Shown here one piece after another: positions 43,349-51,141 of a stretch of DNA of 64,000 nucleotides. The notes under the pieces were generated by a model. The model was not told the origin of the DNA and did not search any database. It saw only the letters and a program-made list of their open reading frames with translations. The position numbers and the translations under genes were made by a program. How positions within the stretch are numbered: the stretch's first letter is position 1; every line of letters starts with the position of its first letter. The DNA is from Paenibacillus aceris (GTDB lineage Bacteria; Bacillota; Bacilli; Paenibacillales; NBRC-103111): contig NZ_JAGGKV010000001.1 in the NCBI RefSeq assembly GCF_017874035.1, positions 1 to 64,000 of the forward strand. The letters are read 5' to 3'.

Positions 43349-43609
43349 TTAACGGTGGCAGTTATGACAGTTGTGGCAGTTGTGGCATCGGAAACAGCTG
43401 GAGCAATTGGAGCAATTGAAGCAATTGGTACAGTTAAAACAATTGGTACAGTTAAAGCAATTGGAACAGTTAAAGCAATTGGTGCAGTTAGTGCAAAAGA
43501 AGAAGCATAATCGAGCATCTTGCTGGCTTTGTGCGTTCCAAGGTGTCACCTCGCTCGCCGTGAACTCGGAAACCGTCAAATTCTGTAGATCATTTGTGAA
43601 TTCATTCAT
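43349..43609 (-). CDS. Heterocycloanthracin/sonorensin-type TOMM precursor peptide
   Basis: 86 aa. Leader: MNEFTNDLQNLTVSEFTASE..., ending in QQDARLC, the family's usual boundary. Core: 17 Cys, of which the last 16 occur every third residue (C-T-N, C-F-N, C-S-N, C-F-R, C-H-N units), ending CHNCHR. The enzymes encoded next to it should convert many of these Cys to thiazoles. The ATG at 43609 follows GGAGG; a longer in-frame start at 43678 lacks a site and would precede the conserved leader. The DNA of the core is an array of near-identical 9- and 18-base units, prone to slippage. Core residues other than Cys are mostly Phe-Asn, Thr-Asn and His-Asn, giving a distinct product. Confidence 0.92.
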   Translation of the reverse strand: MNEFTNDLQNLTVSEFTASEVTPWNAQSQQDARLCFFFCTNCTNCFNCSNCFNCTNCFNCTNCFNCSNCSSCFRCHNCHNCHNCHR

Positions 43610-44055
43610 TTTCGAAAACCTCCGTTTAATAAATAGTTGTGCCGGCATCATACTCTGGCACTGGTAAGAAGAAAACAAACAAGATAATCAGGAAACAACT
43701 TCTCTTTTGTGAATTCCGACAAATATTCGACTACTCCATGACAACATATGAACTCAGCTCCGCACTTGTTACTGATCAAAATGCCTATTTAATTGTTCTT
43801 CCTAACCTAACTTTCGGCAACGCATTTTCAGGCAGCCTCCATGTCTTGCATCACCCTAAAATACAAAAAGGAGCCTAGCCAAGTTCAATTGGGCTGAGCT
43901 CCTTTTTGCTTTTCGTTTTTGTTGATTGAACTTCGGTTACTGTTTAGTTTCATTGGTTCTGCTTTTGCAGCCTCAAAAACAAAGACTGCAAAAATAGTGT
44001 AACCTCATGGAACAAGTTATTGTCTCGTACTAGTTGTTAATACATACATTCCGTA
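43610..44055. other. Precursor promoter region; no gene seen
   Basis: The stretch holds the ribosome-binding site of the precursor, a probable terminator (43866-43909), and A/T-rich sequence. A plus-strand frame at 43639-43878 has no ribosome-binding site and no family resemblance and I do not call it. Confidence 0.5.
43866..43909. terminator. Terminator between oxidase and precursor genes
   Basis: AAAAAGGAGC and GCTCCTTTTT enclose an imperfect inner stem (CTAGCCAAGTTCAATTGGGCTGA). Symmetric A and T runs allow use in either direction; on the minus strand it would end the oxidase transcript before the precursor promoter. Confidence 0.7.
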
Positions 44056-45426
44056 CTAAATGCTATCACTGGCAATAATTTGATTTACAGCTCGTAACGC
44101 AGAAGAAATCGCACCTTCAATCCAACCGGGAAAAAGACTTGTATTATCGCCAGCAAAGTATATTCTACCTTGTTTGGCAGACAGTGTTGGGAGCATTCGA
44201 ATCATCTGTTTCGGCTTATACCAAGCATATGCACCTCGGGAGAAAGGATTATGATCCCAAGAAAAGACCGTCCCACCTTCATAGTTATACGACAATTCAG
44301 GAAGCACCTGTTTGATTTCTGATACAGCTGAATTAAGGTTACCATCTCTAAATATTTCTCGCGCCGATTCACCCGAGGAATACGAACAAATTAACCCCCT
44401 CCTTGATGTCGTTTGAGTGAATGTAGCATCAAGCAACCATCCAATTTTCAGATCCGTATTTACTGTAGTAAAGGAACTTAAGTTGTTCCAAAATCTAGTT
44501 TTGCTTTGTATGACGGTACGCGTAACGGAAGTAGAAAGTTGGTTTTGAATGACATCATTTTTTTCTTTGCTAAGTGGCGGGGAAAAATGAATTGTACGCA
44601 GGACAGTAGAGGGAATAGCCACAATGACCCGATCACAGCAGATAGTGAAAACTTCGCCGGAATTATTAAATTGGATAGATACTCCTTTATTACTATGTTC
44701 AATATGCGTCACAACACATCCATAACTGATATTAGAGCCGATTGTAAGGGCAAGCTTTTTCGGCAATTGATCCATTCCACCTACTATAGTCTGTGTACTT
44801 CTTTCGGAACTGGCCATTTTTAGGTCAAGCAGTCGCTGTAATGCAGATACTTTGCGAATACCATCACCTAACAACTGCATATATCCGATTTCAAACAGCT
44901 TAATCGCACCTGAAGATGCTCCTTGACCTTTAAGATATTCTTCCATTGTCATTGAATCGAGCTGTGCTGCTTGTTTTGTAGGCCAGCCCGGAAAAAAAGG
45001 ATTACCCGTCGCTTTAAGCCCCGGCGTGAGATACTTTTCGAGCATTCCCGCATATCCTAAAATTCTTTCTTCGGCTGTGAGTGAAACAGGCCATTGTGCA
45101 GGTTCAGTCGGAGAATCTATTATTAATCTCCCATCGATATATGACAAACTTCTATTGGAGACTGGTAAATTTATCAATTGAACCCCGGCTTGCTGGGCAT
45201 AACTTAATGTGAGAAAATGATGCGCTCCAATGAAGGCAGCCCCGATTTCGCAAAACAAACCGTCGGCAAATTGATCCCGCATCGTGTATATGCGACCACC
45301 CGGTTGACTATTTGCCTCTAATAAACGCACGTCATATCCTTTTTTCATAAGCTCCAAAGTGCATACCAAACCCGCCATCCCTGCCCCAATAACTACAATA
45401 CGCTCAGGAAAACGACCTATCACCAT
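44056..45426 (-). CDS. Flavin monoamine oxidase family protein
   Basis: 456 aa FAD-dependent oxidase. The dinucleotide-binding motif IVVIGAGMAGLVCTLELMKKG lies at residues about 8-28, then PGGRIYTMRD, and the C-terminal FAD-closing motif GRIYFAGDNTSLFPGWIEGAISSALRAV. Relatives oxidise amines, L-amino acids or protoporphyrinogen-type substrates; I cannot choose. I use the ATG at 45426 after GGAGGAG; a TTG at 45444 overlaps the site. It starts about 80 bases after the R' end of the inverted attC-like element and may itself be a cassette gene on the minus strand. Confidence 0.88.
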   Translation of the reverse strand: MVIGRFPERIVVIGAGMAGLVCTLELMKKGYDVRLLEANSQPGGRIYTMRDQFADGLFCEIGAAFIGAHHFLTLSYAQQAGVQLINLPVSNRSLSYIDGRLIIDSPTEPAQWPVSLTAEERILGYAGMLEKYLTPGLKATGNPFFPGWPTKQAAQLDSMTMEEYLKGQGASSGAIKLFEIGYMQLLGDGIRKVSALQRLLDLKMASSERSTQTIVGGMDQLPKKLALTIGSNISYGCVVTHIEHSNKGVSIQFNNSGEVFTICCDRVIVAIPSTVLRTIHFSPPLSKEKNDVIQNQLSTSVTRTVIQSKTRFWNNLSSFTTVNTDLKIGWLLDATFTQTTSRRGLICSYSSGESAREIFRDGNLNSAVSEIKQVLPELSYNYEGGTVFSWDHNPFSRGAYAWYKPKQMIRMLPTLSAKQGRIYFAGDNTSLFPGWIEGAISSALRAVNQIIASDSI

Positions 45427-45502
45427 AAAATCCGACTCCTCCAAATATTACTTATATATATCATGTGTGTTTATAATCCTTTAGTTCCTAGATACTTTTT
45501 AA

Positions 45503-45583
45503 TATTCTATGCTGTCCGTTACTTCAATAAAACAATAGAGGAGCTGCCTGAAGCAAGCTCCCCCACTATCGATTCCAGTTAGC
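45503..45583 (-). repeat. attC-like element on the minus strand
   Basis: On the minus strand: R''-L'' GCTAACTGGAATCGATAG (45583-45566), hairpin GGAGCTtgcttcaggcAGCTCC, and L'-R' GTAACGGACAGCATAG. It has the order and spacing of the array elements and lies downstream of the Nudix gene, just as array elements lie downstream of cassette genes, 13 kb from the array and inverted. Confidence 0.75.
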
Positions 45584-45791
45584 GTAATCCATCAATGTTA
45601 AACGAAGAAAAGAACCAAGAATTAGTTATCTTCTCGGCCCTTAATTGTGGAGTAAATTCTTGGCTGTAAATTTCATTTTACTCATTATAATAAGAAGTAT
45701 TCTATAGTTGCCCGGTCAACGTGTTTAACCCTGTTAGTAGATTAACTATTAATAAATATCTATAAAGTACGTAGGAGTTTTATTTTTTAAG

Positions 45792-46247
45792 TTAGAGGGT
45801 TGATGCATAATCCATATAGAATGAGCTTCCGTCAAAATCCATATACGCTTGATAACGAGTTTGTATATCTGGAGCTTTGACCATATCAAGCACTTTATCT
45901 TTTTCAAGCCAGAGACTAAATGATGTTTCCTCAGAAGATAACATTTCTCCACCCACAGGCGTACACATAAAGTTGAAAGTTACTTTGGTTGAAATTGCGG
46001 TTAAATTGTAATGGGAATTATGAATTCCTGTATTCGAATAAACTCCAATCAAGTAAGAAACAATTACGTCTATTCCACTTTCTTCTTTTATTCCTCTAAT
46101 TAAAACATCCATTACGTTTTCACCTTCTGCTACTTGCCCTCCAGGCAATACCCAACCGCCATGTTGTGTCTTTACTAACAGGATATGTCCATTTTTGTCC
46201 TCTACGATACCGCTTACTTCTACAATTTGGGTTAGCATTCTCCTCAT
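45792..46247 (-). CDS. Nudix hydrolase-like protein
   Basis: 151 aa. The Nudix box reads GGQVAEGENVMDVLIRGIKEESGI against the consensus G-x5-E-x7-R-E-U-x-E-E-x-G-U. The glutamate after Arg is Gly here, while the E-E pair is intact. Metal-dependent hydrolysis of nucleoside diphosphate derivatives is the family role; the substitution may lower activity. The ATG at 46247 lies eight bases after GGAGG. The gene and the inverted attC-like element after it look like a solitary cassette. Confidence 0.82.
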   Translation of the reverse strand: MRRMLTQIVEVSGIVEDKNGHILLVKTQHGGWVLPGGQVAEGENVMDVLIRGIKEESGIDVIVSYLIGVYSNTGIHNSHYNLTAISTKVTFNFMCTPVGGEMLSSEETSFSLWLEKDKVLDMVKAPDIQTRYQAYMDFDGSSFYMDYASTL

Positions 46248-46663
46248 CCTGATTACCTCCAAGTGATTAGAGCATCGTTGCTAAAACAGAGTCTGCACAC
46301 TCCTTTTACAAGTGCCAATGATACTCTTCACCATTTGAGAGTGCTCTTAATGCAGTATTGTACATAGTTGCTGAGCTATTTTCTGGTCGAACTACATTAC
46401 CTAAGTAATATCATCAAAATGTTAATTTCATCTGTAACCGACCTTAAAATTAGATAAAGAATTTGACTCCCCCGTCCCTTAGATGACTCGCTGGATGCGA
46501 GTTTCAGTTTTCGGATACCGAGCTGCTGCAGAGACTATCCGAATTGTTTTTTACGAATGCCGGTCATTCTAACACTCAATTTAGTTCATACGTCCAATCA
46601 ATCACTAATCAACGAACATATTTTATACCGTAGTGACAAATCACCAGAGGGGAATGAGTAAAC
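46248..46663. other. Intergenic region with terminator, no gene seen
   Basis: Between the Nudix start and the first YjcZ gene. It holds a terminator-like hairpin (TTCGGATA 46510-46517 with TATCCGAA 46536-46543, then TTGTTTTTT) and, from about 46555, the upstream part of the tandem YjcZ duplication. No open frame with a ribosome-binding site is visible. Confidence 0.5.
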
Positions 46664-46774
46664 ATGGGCGCAGTAGGTTATGGTGGAAGTTGTGCAGGTT
46701 ACGGCACAAGCGCAGCAGCTATTTTGGTTCTTTTTATTCTTTTGGTTATCATCACATCAGCTTTTGTATGGTAA
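46664..46774 (+). CDS. YjcZ-family sporulation mini-protein, copy 1
   Basis: 36 aa. The N-terminus is MGAVGYGGSCAGYG and the C-terminal half is one membrane helix, ILVLFILLVIITSAFVW. YjcZ-type proteins are tiny membrane proteins of Bacillales linked to sporulation. The ATG follows GAGGGGAATGAG. It is followed by a strong terminator. Copy 2, 376 bases downstream, differs at only two residues. Confidence 0.9.
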   Translation: MGAVGYGGSCAGYGTSAAAILVLFILLVIITSAFVW

Positions 46775-46797
46775 TTCCTTAATCTAACACAAAGATA

Positions 46798-46849
46798 CAA
46801 CGAAAAAAAACGGCCGCGAATTAAAATACGGGCCGTTTTTTTCGTTGTT
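46798..46849 (+). terminator. Terminator after YjcZ copy 1
   Basis: AACGAAAAAAAACGGCC pairs with GGGCCGTTTTTTTCGTT around GCGAATTAAAATAC, giving a hairpin ending in T-rich sequence. Confidence 0.8.
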
Positions 46850-47039
46850 CTTATCATAAAAAATCAAGGTAAAACTAATTCTCAGTTTCTGTTCGATTTA
46901 ATTGCTCGGCTATTTTGAAAAATGCAGAACGAATGCCGGCTATTCCAACACTCAATTTAGTTCATACGTCCAATCAATCACTTTTCAAAAAACATACTTT
47001 ATACCGTAGTGACAAAACACCAGAAGGGAATGAGTAAAC

Positions 47040-47150
47040 ATGGGCGCAGTAGGTTATGGTGCAAGTTGTGCAGGTTACGGTTCAAGTGCAGCAGCTATTT
47101 TGGTTCTTTTTATTCTTTTGGTTATCATCACATCAGCTTTTGTATGGTAA
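47040..47150 (+). CDS. YjcZ-family sporulation mini-protein, copy 2
   Basis: 36 aa, the same as copy 1 except Ala for Gly at position 8 and Ser for Thr at position 15. About 100 bases upstream are also shared (AACACTCAATTTAGTTCATA and following), so the unit including its promoter was tandemly duplicated. The ATG follows GAAGGGAATGAG. Confidence 0.9.
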   Translation: MGAVGYGASCAGYGSSAAAILVLFILLVIITSAFVW

Positions 47151-47183
47151 TTCCTTAATCCAACACAACGAACGAAGAGAAAG

Positions 47184-47214
47184 AGTCACCCTTAATCTCA
47201 GGGTGACTTTTTTT
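47184..47214 (+). terminator. Terminator after YjcZ copy 2
   Basis: AGTCACCCT-taatctc-AGGGTGACT followed by seven T. Confidence 0.88.
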
Positions 47215-47264
47215 GTTAAATGAAGGGTGAAATATGAGATGATTCAACATATTCATGCTGGTAC

Positions 47265-47386
47265 TAACGCTCACTGGGAATCCCCTTTCGCAACAACACG
47301 CCAAACACTCCTGCCATTTCCTCTTTCAAAAACGGTTCTACTGCTAGATCCAAGACCAAAAGTCGGTTACGGTTCCGTTATTGAAA
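47265..47386 (-). pseudogene. C-terminal fragment of a TOMM maturation gene
   Basis: On the minus strand it encodes RNRLLVLDLAVEPFLKEEMA followed by GVFGVLLRKG, nearly the same as the end of the maturation protein at 41216-43177 (KRLLVFDLAVEPFLKEEMAG). Only about 40 codons remain, and the upstream part is replaced by unrelated sequence. It lies back-to-back with the second YcaO gene, showing that the TOMM locus was duplicated with inversion and then lost most genes. Confidence 0.85.
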
Positions 47387-47494
47387 AATTTTAAGACCTT
47401 GTCCAATACGTGCATATACTAGTCATCACTAATATATAATGAAATCATCTTATAAGAAGGTTGATATTAGGATAAATATGATAGCAATTATAAG

Positions 47495-47594
47495 GGCTGC
47501 CGACCGGCAGTTCCTTCTCTTCTGTCTCGGGGGGATAAGCAGAGAAACCCGCCGAAATGAGCGGGGCAAATTGCTGCGAGATGAGGTGAACTGC
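47495..47594 (+). promoter_or_regulatory. Structured 5' leader of the second YcaO gene
   Basis: Three consecutive hairpins are possible: CTGCC/GGCAG (47497-47510), TTCTCT/AGAGAA (47515-47546) with a G-rich loop, and CCCGC/GCGGG (47548-47565). The GTG start at 47595 follows closely. No known riboswitch class is recognised. A TATAAT at about 47431 could be the promoter -10. Confidence 0.4.
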
Positions 47595-49493
47595 GTGAAT
47601 GCTATCATATCAGTTGTCGGAGATGGTTTATTGGCCGACTACGTATGCGGAGAGCTATTGGTCCATTATCAAGTCGTTCGACAGACAGATTTCACTTCAG
47701 ACATACCGAAAGCGGCGAAATTGGTTGTGGTGCTGCACGATGACTGCCCTTCCTCCGGATACTTCGATGCTGAAGAAACTCTGCAGCAGGCCGGCATCCC
47801 GTGGTTGCGGGGATTTATTTCAATGGATGAGGGCATAATCGGGCCTTTGGTTCGTCCGGGCACGCCGGGATGCTCCCAATGTGCGGATAACAGGCGTTTC
47901 ACGGCGTCGCCAGGGGACATAGAAAGCGGAAGATCTTCGCCTTTAGGACTTTGGCATGTAGCGCACTTGCTGATTGCCGAGACGCAGCGAGTGTTGCAGG
48001 GCATCCGAGCTCATACGGAGGAGCATATGTATATCGTTAATATGAACACTCTGAATAGCTCGCTCCATTTCATTCTGCCGGACCCTCTCTGTCAGGTGTG
48101 TGGCCGTTTGCCCGAGGATTCATCAGGGGCAGCCAACATTTCGCTCAAGCCGAGACCGAAGATAAGCGCCGACAGTTACCGCTACCGTCCGATAGACGAC
48201 CTGAAACATCATTTGGCCAAAGACTATATGGATTCACGGACCGGTGTTTTTAATGCCAAGATGCTTGACCTCGTATCGCCGTTTGCCGGAGTGGGGGTCA
48301 ACCTGCCGTTGTTTCTGATGGGAGCTGAGGTAACGGGAGGCCACAGCCTTTCTTATGCGGAAAGCGAATTGACCGCGATCTTGGAAGGATTGGAGCGTCA
48401 CTGCGGTGTAACCCCCCGTGGCAAACGGACCGTAATTTATGACAGTTTCAACCGTGTTGCGAATCAAGCGCTCGACCCCTCCAAGGTTGGATTATATTCA
48501 AAGAAACAGTACGCGCAGCCTGATTTCTCCTACGAACCGTTTGATCCAGACCTCCCGATCGATTGGATATGGGGCTATTCGCTAGTCCAAGAGAGTCCGA
48601 TCCTTGTTCCGGAGAGTCTCGCTTATTACAGTTCGGGATTCGGTGGCGGGTTTGTTCAGGAAGGCTCCAACGGGTGTGCGTTAGGCGGAAGCTTGGAGGA
48701 AGCCATCTTGTATGGGATTTTAGAAGTGGCGGAGCGTGACTCGTTCCTGATGACTTGGTACGCGCAGTTGCCTATTCCGCGCCTGGACCACAATTCCGCT
48801 AACGATCAGGAATTGCGGCTCATGGTCGAAAGGCTGCGCGCAGTTGCTGGATATGATGTACATTTGTTTAACATGACGATGGAGAATGGAATTCCGAGCA
48901 TTTGGGCCCTCGCGAAAAGTATCAATCCCGGGAAGATGAATCTAATCTGTGCGGCGGGAGCTCATTTGGATCCGGTACGGGCCGCGAAAAGCGCTATTCA
49001 CGAATTGGCCGGCAGGTTGATTTTCCTGCAAGAGAAATTTGAGGCAGGCCTTGAACATTTTAAGCAAATGCTCGATGATCCGTTTCTCGTATTGCAAATG
49101 GAGGATCATGCCATGCCTTACGGTTTGCCGCAAGCAGAGAAACGGCTGCAATTTTTGCTGGATGGACAGAATCCGCTCAGAACGTTTGACGAGGAGTTCA
49201 AACGTAAGGCAAGTCATGCGGATCTGACCGATGATCTGAAGGACACGATCGAGGTGTTTCGCCGCTTGAACCTCGATGTGATCGTGGTGGATCAGTCGTC
49301 ACTGGAAACACTGCGAAACGGGCTGCATTGCGTAAAAGTTCTGATTCCGGGAATGCTGCCGATGACGTTCGGACATCATTTGCAACGCTTGACGGGGCTG
49401 AAGAGAGTGTTTCGAGTGCCTGTGGAGCTTGGATATGCGAAAAAGCCGCTGACGGCCGGGCAACTTAATCCGCATCCACATCCGTTTCTATAA
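47595..49493 (+). CDS. Second YcaO cyclodehydratase (orphan paralogue)
   Basis: About 632 aa, similar over its full length to the enzyme at 39276. The start region VNAIISVVGDGLLADYVCGE matches VIMIVGDGVLADCVYEE-like codons there. It has the zinc pairs GCSQCADNRR and CQVCGRLPEDS, the YcaO motif SYAESELTAILEGLERHCG, and the tail NPHPHPFL. Start GTG at 47595 follows GAGGTG; a much longer frame upstream to 47439 encodes no homologous sequence. No SagB, maturation or precursor gene lies beside it in the same orientation. All catalytic parts seem intact, so it may act on the same or another precursor elsewhere. Confidence 0.9.
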   Translation: MNAIISVVGDGLLADYVCGELLVHYQVVRQTDFTSDIPKAAKLVVVLHDDCPSSGYFDAEETLQQAGIPWLRGFISMDEGIIGPLVRPGTPGCSQCADNRRFTASPGDIESGRSSPLGLWHVAHLLIAETQRVLQGIRAHTEEHMYIVNMNTLNSSLHFILPDPLCQVCGRLPEDSSGAANISLKPRPKISADSYRYRPIDDLKHHLAKDYMDSRTGVFNAKMLDLVSPFAGVGVNLPLFLMGAEVTGGHSLSYAESELTAILEGLERHCGVTPRGKRTVIYDSFNRVANQALDPSKVGLYSKKQYAQPDFSYEPFDPDLPIDWIWGYSLVQESPILVPESLAYYSSGFGGGFVQEGSNGCALGGSLEEAILYGILEVAERDSFLMTWYAQLPIPRLDHNSANDQELRLMVERLRAVAGYDVHLFNMTMENGIPSIWALAKSINPGKMNLICAAGAHLDPVRAAKSAIHELAGRLIFLQEKFEAGLEHFKQMLDDPFLVLQMEDHAMPYGLPQAEKRLQFLLDGQNPLRTFDEEFKRKASHADLTDDLKDTIEVFRRLNLDVIVVDQSSLETLRNGLHCVKVLIPGMLPMTFGHHLQRLTGLKRVFRVPVELGYAKKPLTAGQLNPHPHPFL

Positions 49494-49571
49494 GACTCGA
49501 TGGGTCTCAACACAACGCGAATTTCGCAGGCTAAGCCATTTTTTACACAAATAAATCAGATTCTTGTACCT

Positions 49572-49618
49572 CAAAAACAAACAAGCAAGACGCTTCGCGC
49601 TTGCTTGTTTGTTTTTTT
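49572..49618. terminator. Terminator after the second YcaO gene
   Basis: AAACAAACAAGCAAG and CTTGCTTGTTTGTTT form a long stem with loop ACGCTTCGCG, followed by TTTT. Confidence 0.88.
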
Positions 49619-49690
49619 GAAACTATCGGTAACAATAAGTGAGCAACTGATGTGATCTCTAGCTTAGTACACTAGAAATAGAAAACTCTA

Positions 49691-49783
49691 TCATATTGCA
49701 AATGTCATAGTAATAATAACCAATAAAATAAATAGAACCAATACCGCTGCTGAACTAGTACCAATCCCTGCTGCATATCCCAT
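49691..49783 (-). CDS. YjcZ-family mini-protein, copy 3
   Basis: 30 aa: MGYAAGIGTSSAAVLVLFIL then a hydrophobic end. It shares the VLVLFILLVIIT membrane helix with the other copies but ends MTFAI. The ATG at 49783 has AAAGGAGTG upstream. Confidence 0.85.
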   Translation of the reverse strand: MGYAAGIGTSSAAVLVLFILLVIITMTFAI

Positions 49784-49819
49784 ATTTGTCACTCCTTTAG
49801 TTAGAAACTCACCCCTTTT

Positions 49820-50083
49820 TTAAAAGAAAAACGGGTTCCTTTGGAAGAAAAATGGGGACTCCTCAATGGCCAACAAATCAAAAAGAACAAGTGGAGTAAA
49901 TGGGTTGAAGAATGGACTGAATGGTGTAAATGCACTTGTGCTCACGGGTTTGGCATTTGAACGAAGATAGATTTTGTCATGAGTGCTCTTATGCAAAATG
50001 CCATCTAAAACTTGCCCTTGTTGTGTCATCACGTAAACATGTTTACCCATGAGGGATTTTAGTCGATTCTTGTCGATGGACAT
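49820..50083 (-). CDS. Small protein with C-terminal Phe/Pro-rich tail, possibly spore-associated
   Basis: 87 aa. The N-terminal half (MSIDKNRLKSLMGKHVYVMT, then LDGILHKSTHDKIYLRS) reads like a small beta-barrel of Sm-like type. The second half is rich in Phe and Pro (SPFFNPFTP, SPFFFQRNPFFF), which recalls spore-coat-associated small proteins. Its place between two YjcZ genes on the same strand fits a sporulation role; this is inference. The ATG at 50083 follows AGGGGTGATAGG. Confidence 0.65.
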   Translation of the reverse strand: MSIDKNRLKSLMGKHVYVMTQQGQVLDGILHKSTHDKIYLRSNAKPVSTSAFTPFSPFFNPFTPLVLFDLLAIEESPFFFQRNPFFF

Positions 50084-50137
50084 ACCTATCACCCCTTAGT
50101 GTTGTATTATCTTACAAAACTTGAGATGAGTTATTAA

Positions 50138-50248
50138 TTACCATACAAATGCACTAGTAATTATAACCAAAAGGATAAAGAGAACCAAGACAACAGCCGT
50201 ACTTGTACCCACACCACCACTATAACAGCCTCCTGCAGTATAACCCAT
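50138..50248 (-). CDS. YjcZ-family mini-protein, copy 4
   Basis: 36 aa: MGYTAGGCYSGGVGTSTAVV followed by the LVLFILLVIITSAFVW helix shared with copies 1 and 2. The ATG at 50248 follows AAGGGAG. It probably forms a minus-strand group with the 87 aa gene and copy 3. Confidence 0.88.
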   Translation of the reverse strand: MGYTAGGCYSGGVGTSTAVVLVLFILLVIITSAFVW

Positions 50249-50725
50249 TCTGATTTGCTCCCTTCTTTATCAGATAGACTATTGTATTTCAATGGTATTT
50301 AAATGTATTGGACAAATGTAGGTTATCAAATGCCTGTTTTGCGATTAGGATCAAACATCATCCAGTAAATTAAGTCAGTAATTGATTTTCATTTCTGTAG
50401 GATGAAACCATATTGGTGTCTAAATCAGAATATTTATCGATATTTGTCTGTCAAATCAATTTTGAATCTTTCAATATCTAACGCACCTATTCTTTCCAAA
50501 GCTTTGAAATAAAAAATCCCCGAATGACGGGGATCTAAACGCACTCATGTTTGTGTTGCCGGAATGCAAATGCACTTTTGAGGATGTTTGCATACTCACC
50601 TTCTTTAAGATATCGTTCTACTAACATCGTAATACGATTTAAACCTTGATCCTAATGTTGAATATCTTCTGTTTATCTATTGAAAGTCTTAGCAATGATA
50701 GAAATTTATGCTACTCTCACGACTT
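50249..50725. other. Intergenic region, no gene seen
   Basis: A/T-rich. It contains a minus-strand terminator, ATCCCCG-aatga-CGGGGAT (about 50516-50534) followed on that strand by six T, and next to it GCACTCATGTTTGTGTTGCC, a copy of the repeat found beside the Tn554-like element. No coding frame is supported. Confidence 0.5.
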
Positions 50726-51121
50726 TTAAAAGTTGTATTGATCCTCACTCACTTGTTCCATCCACTCGACGGCCTTTCCGTCAAGCCGTTCTTGAATGGC
50801 TGTATGCGTCATTGCTGTGGTAGGCGAAGCGCCATGCCAGTGTTTCTCACCGGGCGGAAACCAAACCACGTCACCGGGACTAACTTCCTCGATTTGGCCT
50901 CCCCAGCGTTGAACTCGCCCTTTGCCCGCCGTTACGATTAGCGTTTGCCCTAGTGGATGCGTATGCCATGCTGTCCGTGCACCTGGCTCGAAAGTTACGC
51001 TGGCTCCAGCTACGCGTGCAGGATCGGCTGCTTCAAACAGTGGATCGATGCGAACAGTACCTGTAAAATAGTCCGATGGTCCTTTGCCTGAAGGTTGAGA
51101 CCCGACTCTTCTGATTTCCAT
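50726..51121 (-). CDS. Cupin-domain protein
   Basis: 131 aa single-domain cupin. The metal motif W-H-T-H-P-x-G-Q is present ([22 protein letters not shown]), with the second motif in [17 protein letters not shown]. Small cupins of this kind (annotated as cupin or (R)-mandelonitrile lyase-like) often sit beside oxidoreductases and efflux genes. The ATG is at 51121; the MFS gene lies 20 bases upstream, giving a probable ADH-MFS-cupin operon. Confidence 0.85.
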   Translation of the reverse strand: MEIRRVGSQPSGKGPSDYFTGTVRIDPLFEAADPARVAGASVTFEPGARTAWHTHPLGQTLIVTAGKGRVQRWGGQIEEVSPGDVVWFPPGEKHWHGASPTTAMTHTAIQERLDGKAVEWMEQVSEDQYNF

Positions 51122-51141
51122 TTTCTAAATCCCTCCATTAG

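Noticed and set aside
43371-43667. Plus-strand frame over the precursor gene (Gln/Leu-rich repeat protein)
   Set aside because: It is the antisense shadow of the Cys-rich precursor; no ribosome-binding site and no family, while the minus strand has a canonical leader.
43639-43878. Possible 79-codon gene upstream of the TOMM precursor
   Set aside because: No ribosome-binding site, no recognisable protein features, overlaps the precursor promoter region and a terminator.
47439-47594. Extended N-terminus of the second YcaO protein
   Set aside because: The open frame continues upstream, but the sequence there has no counterpart in the paralogue at 39276 and contains hairpins; the GTG at 47595 has its own ribosome-binding site.
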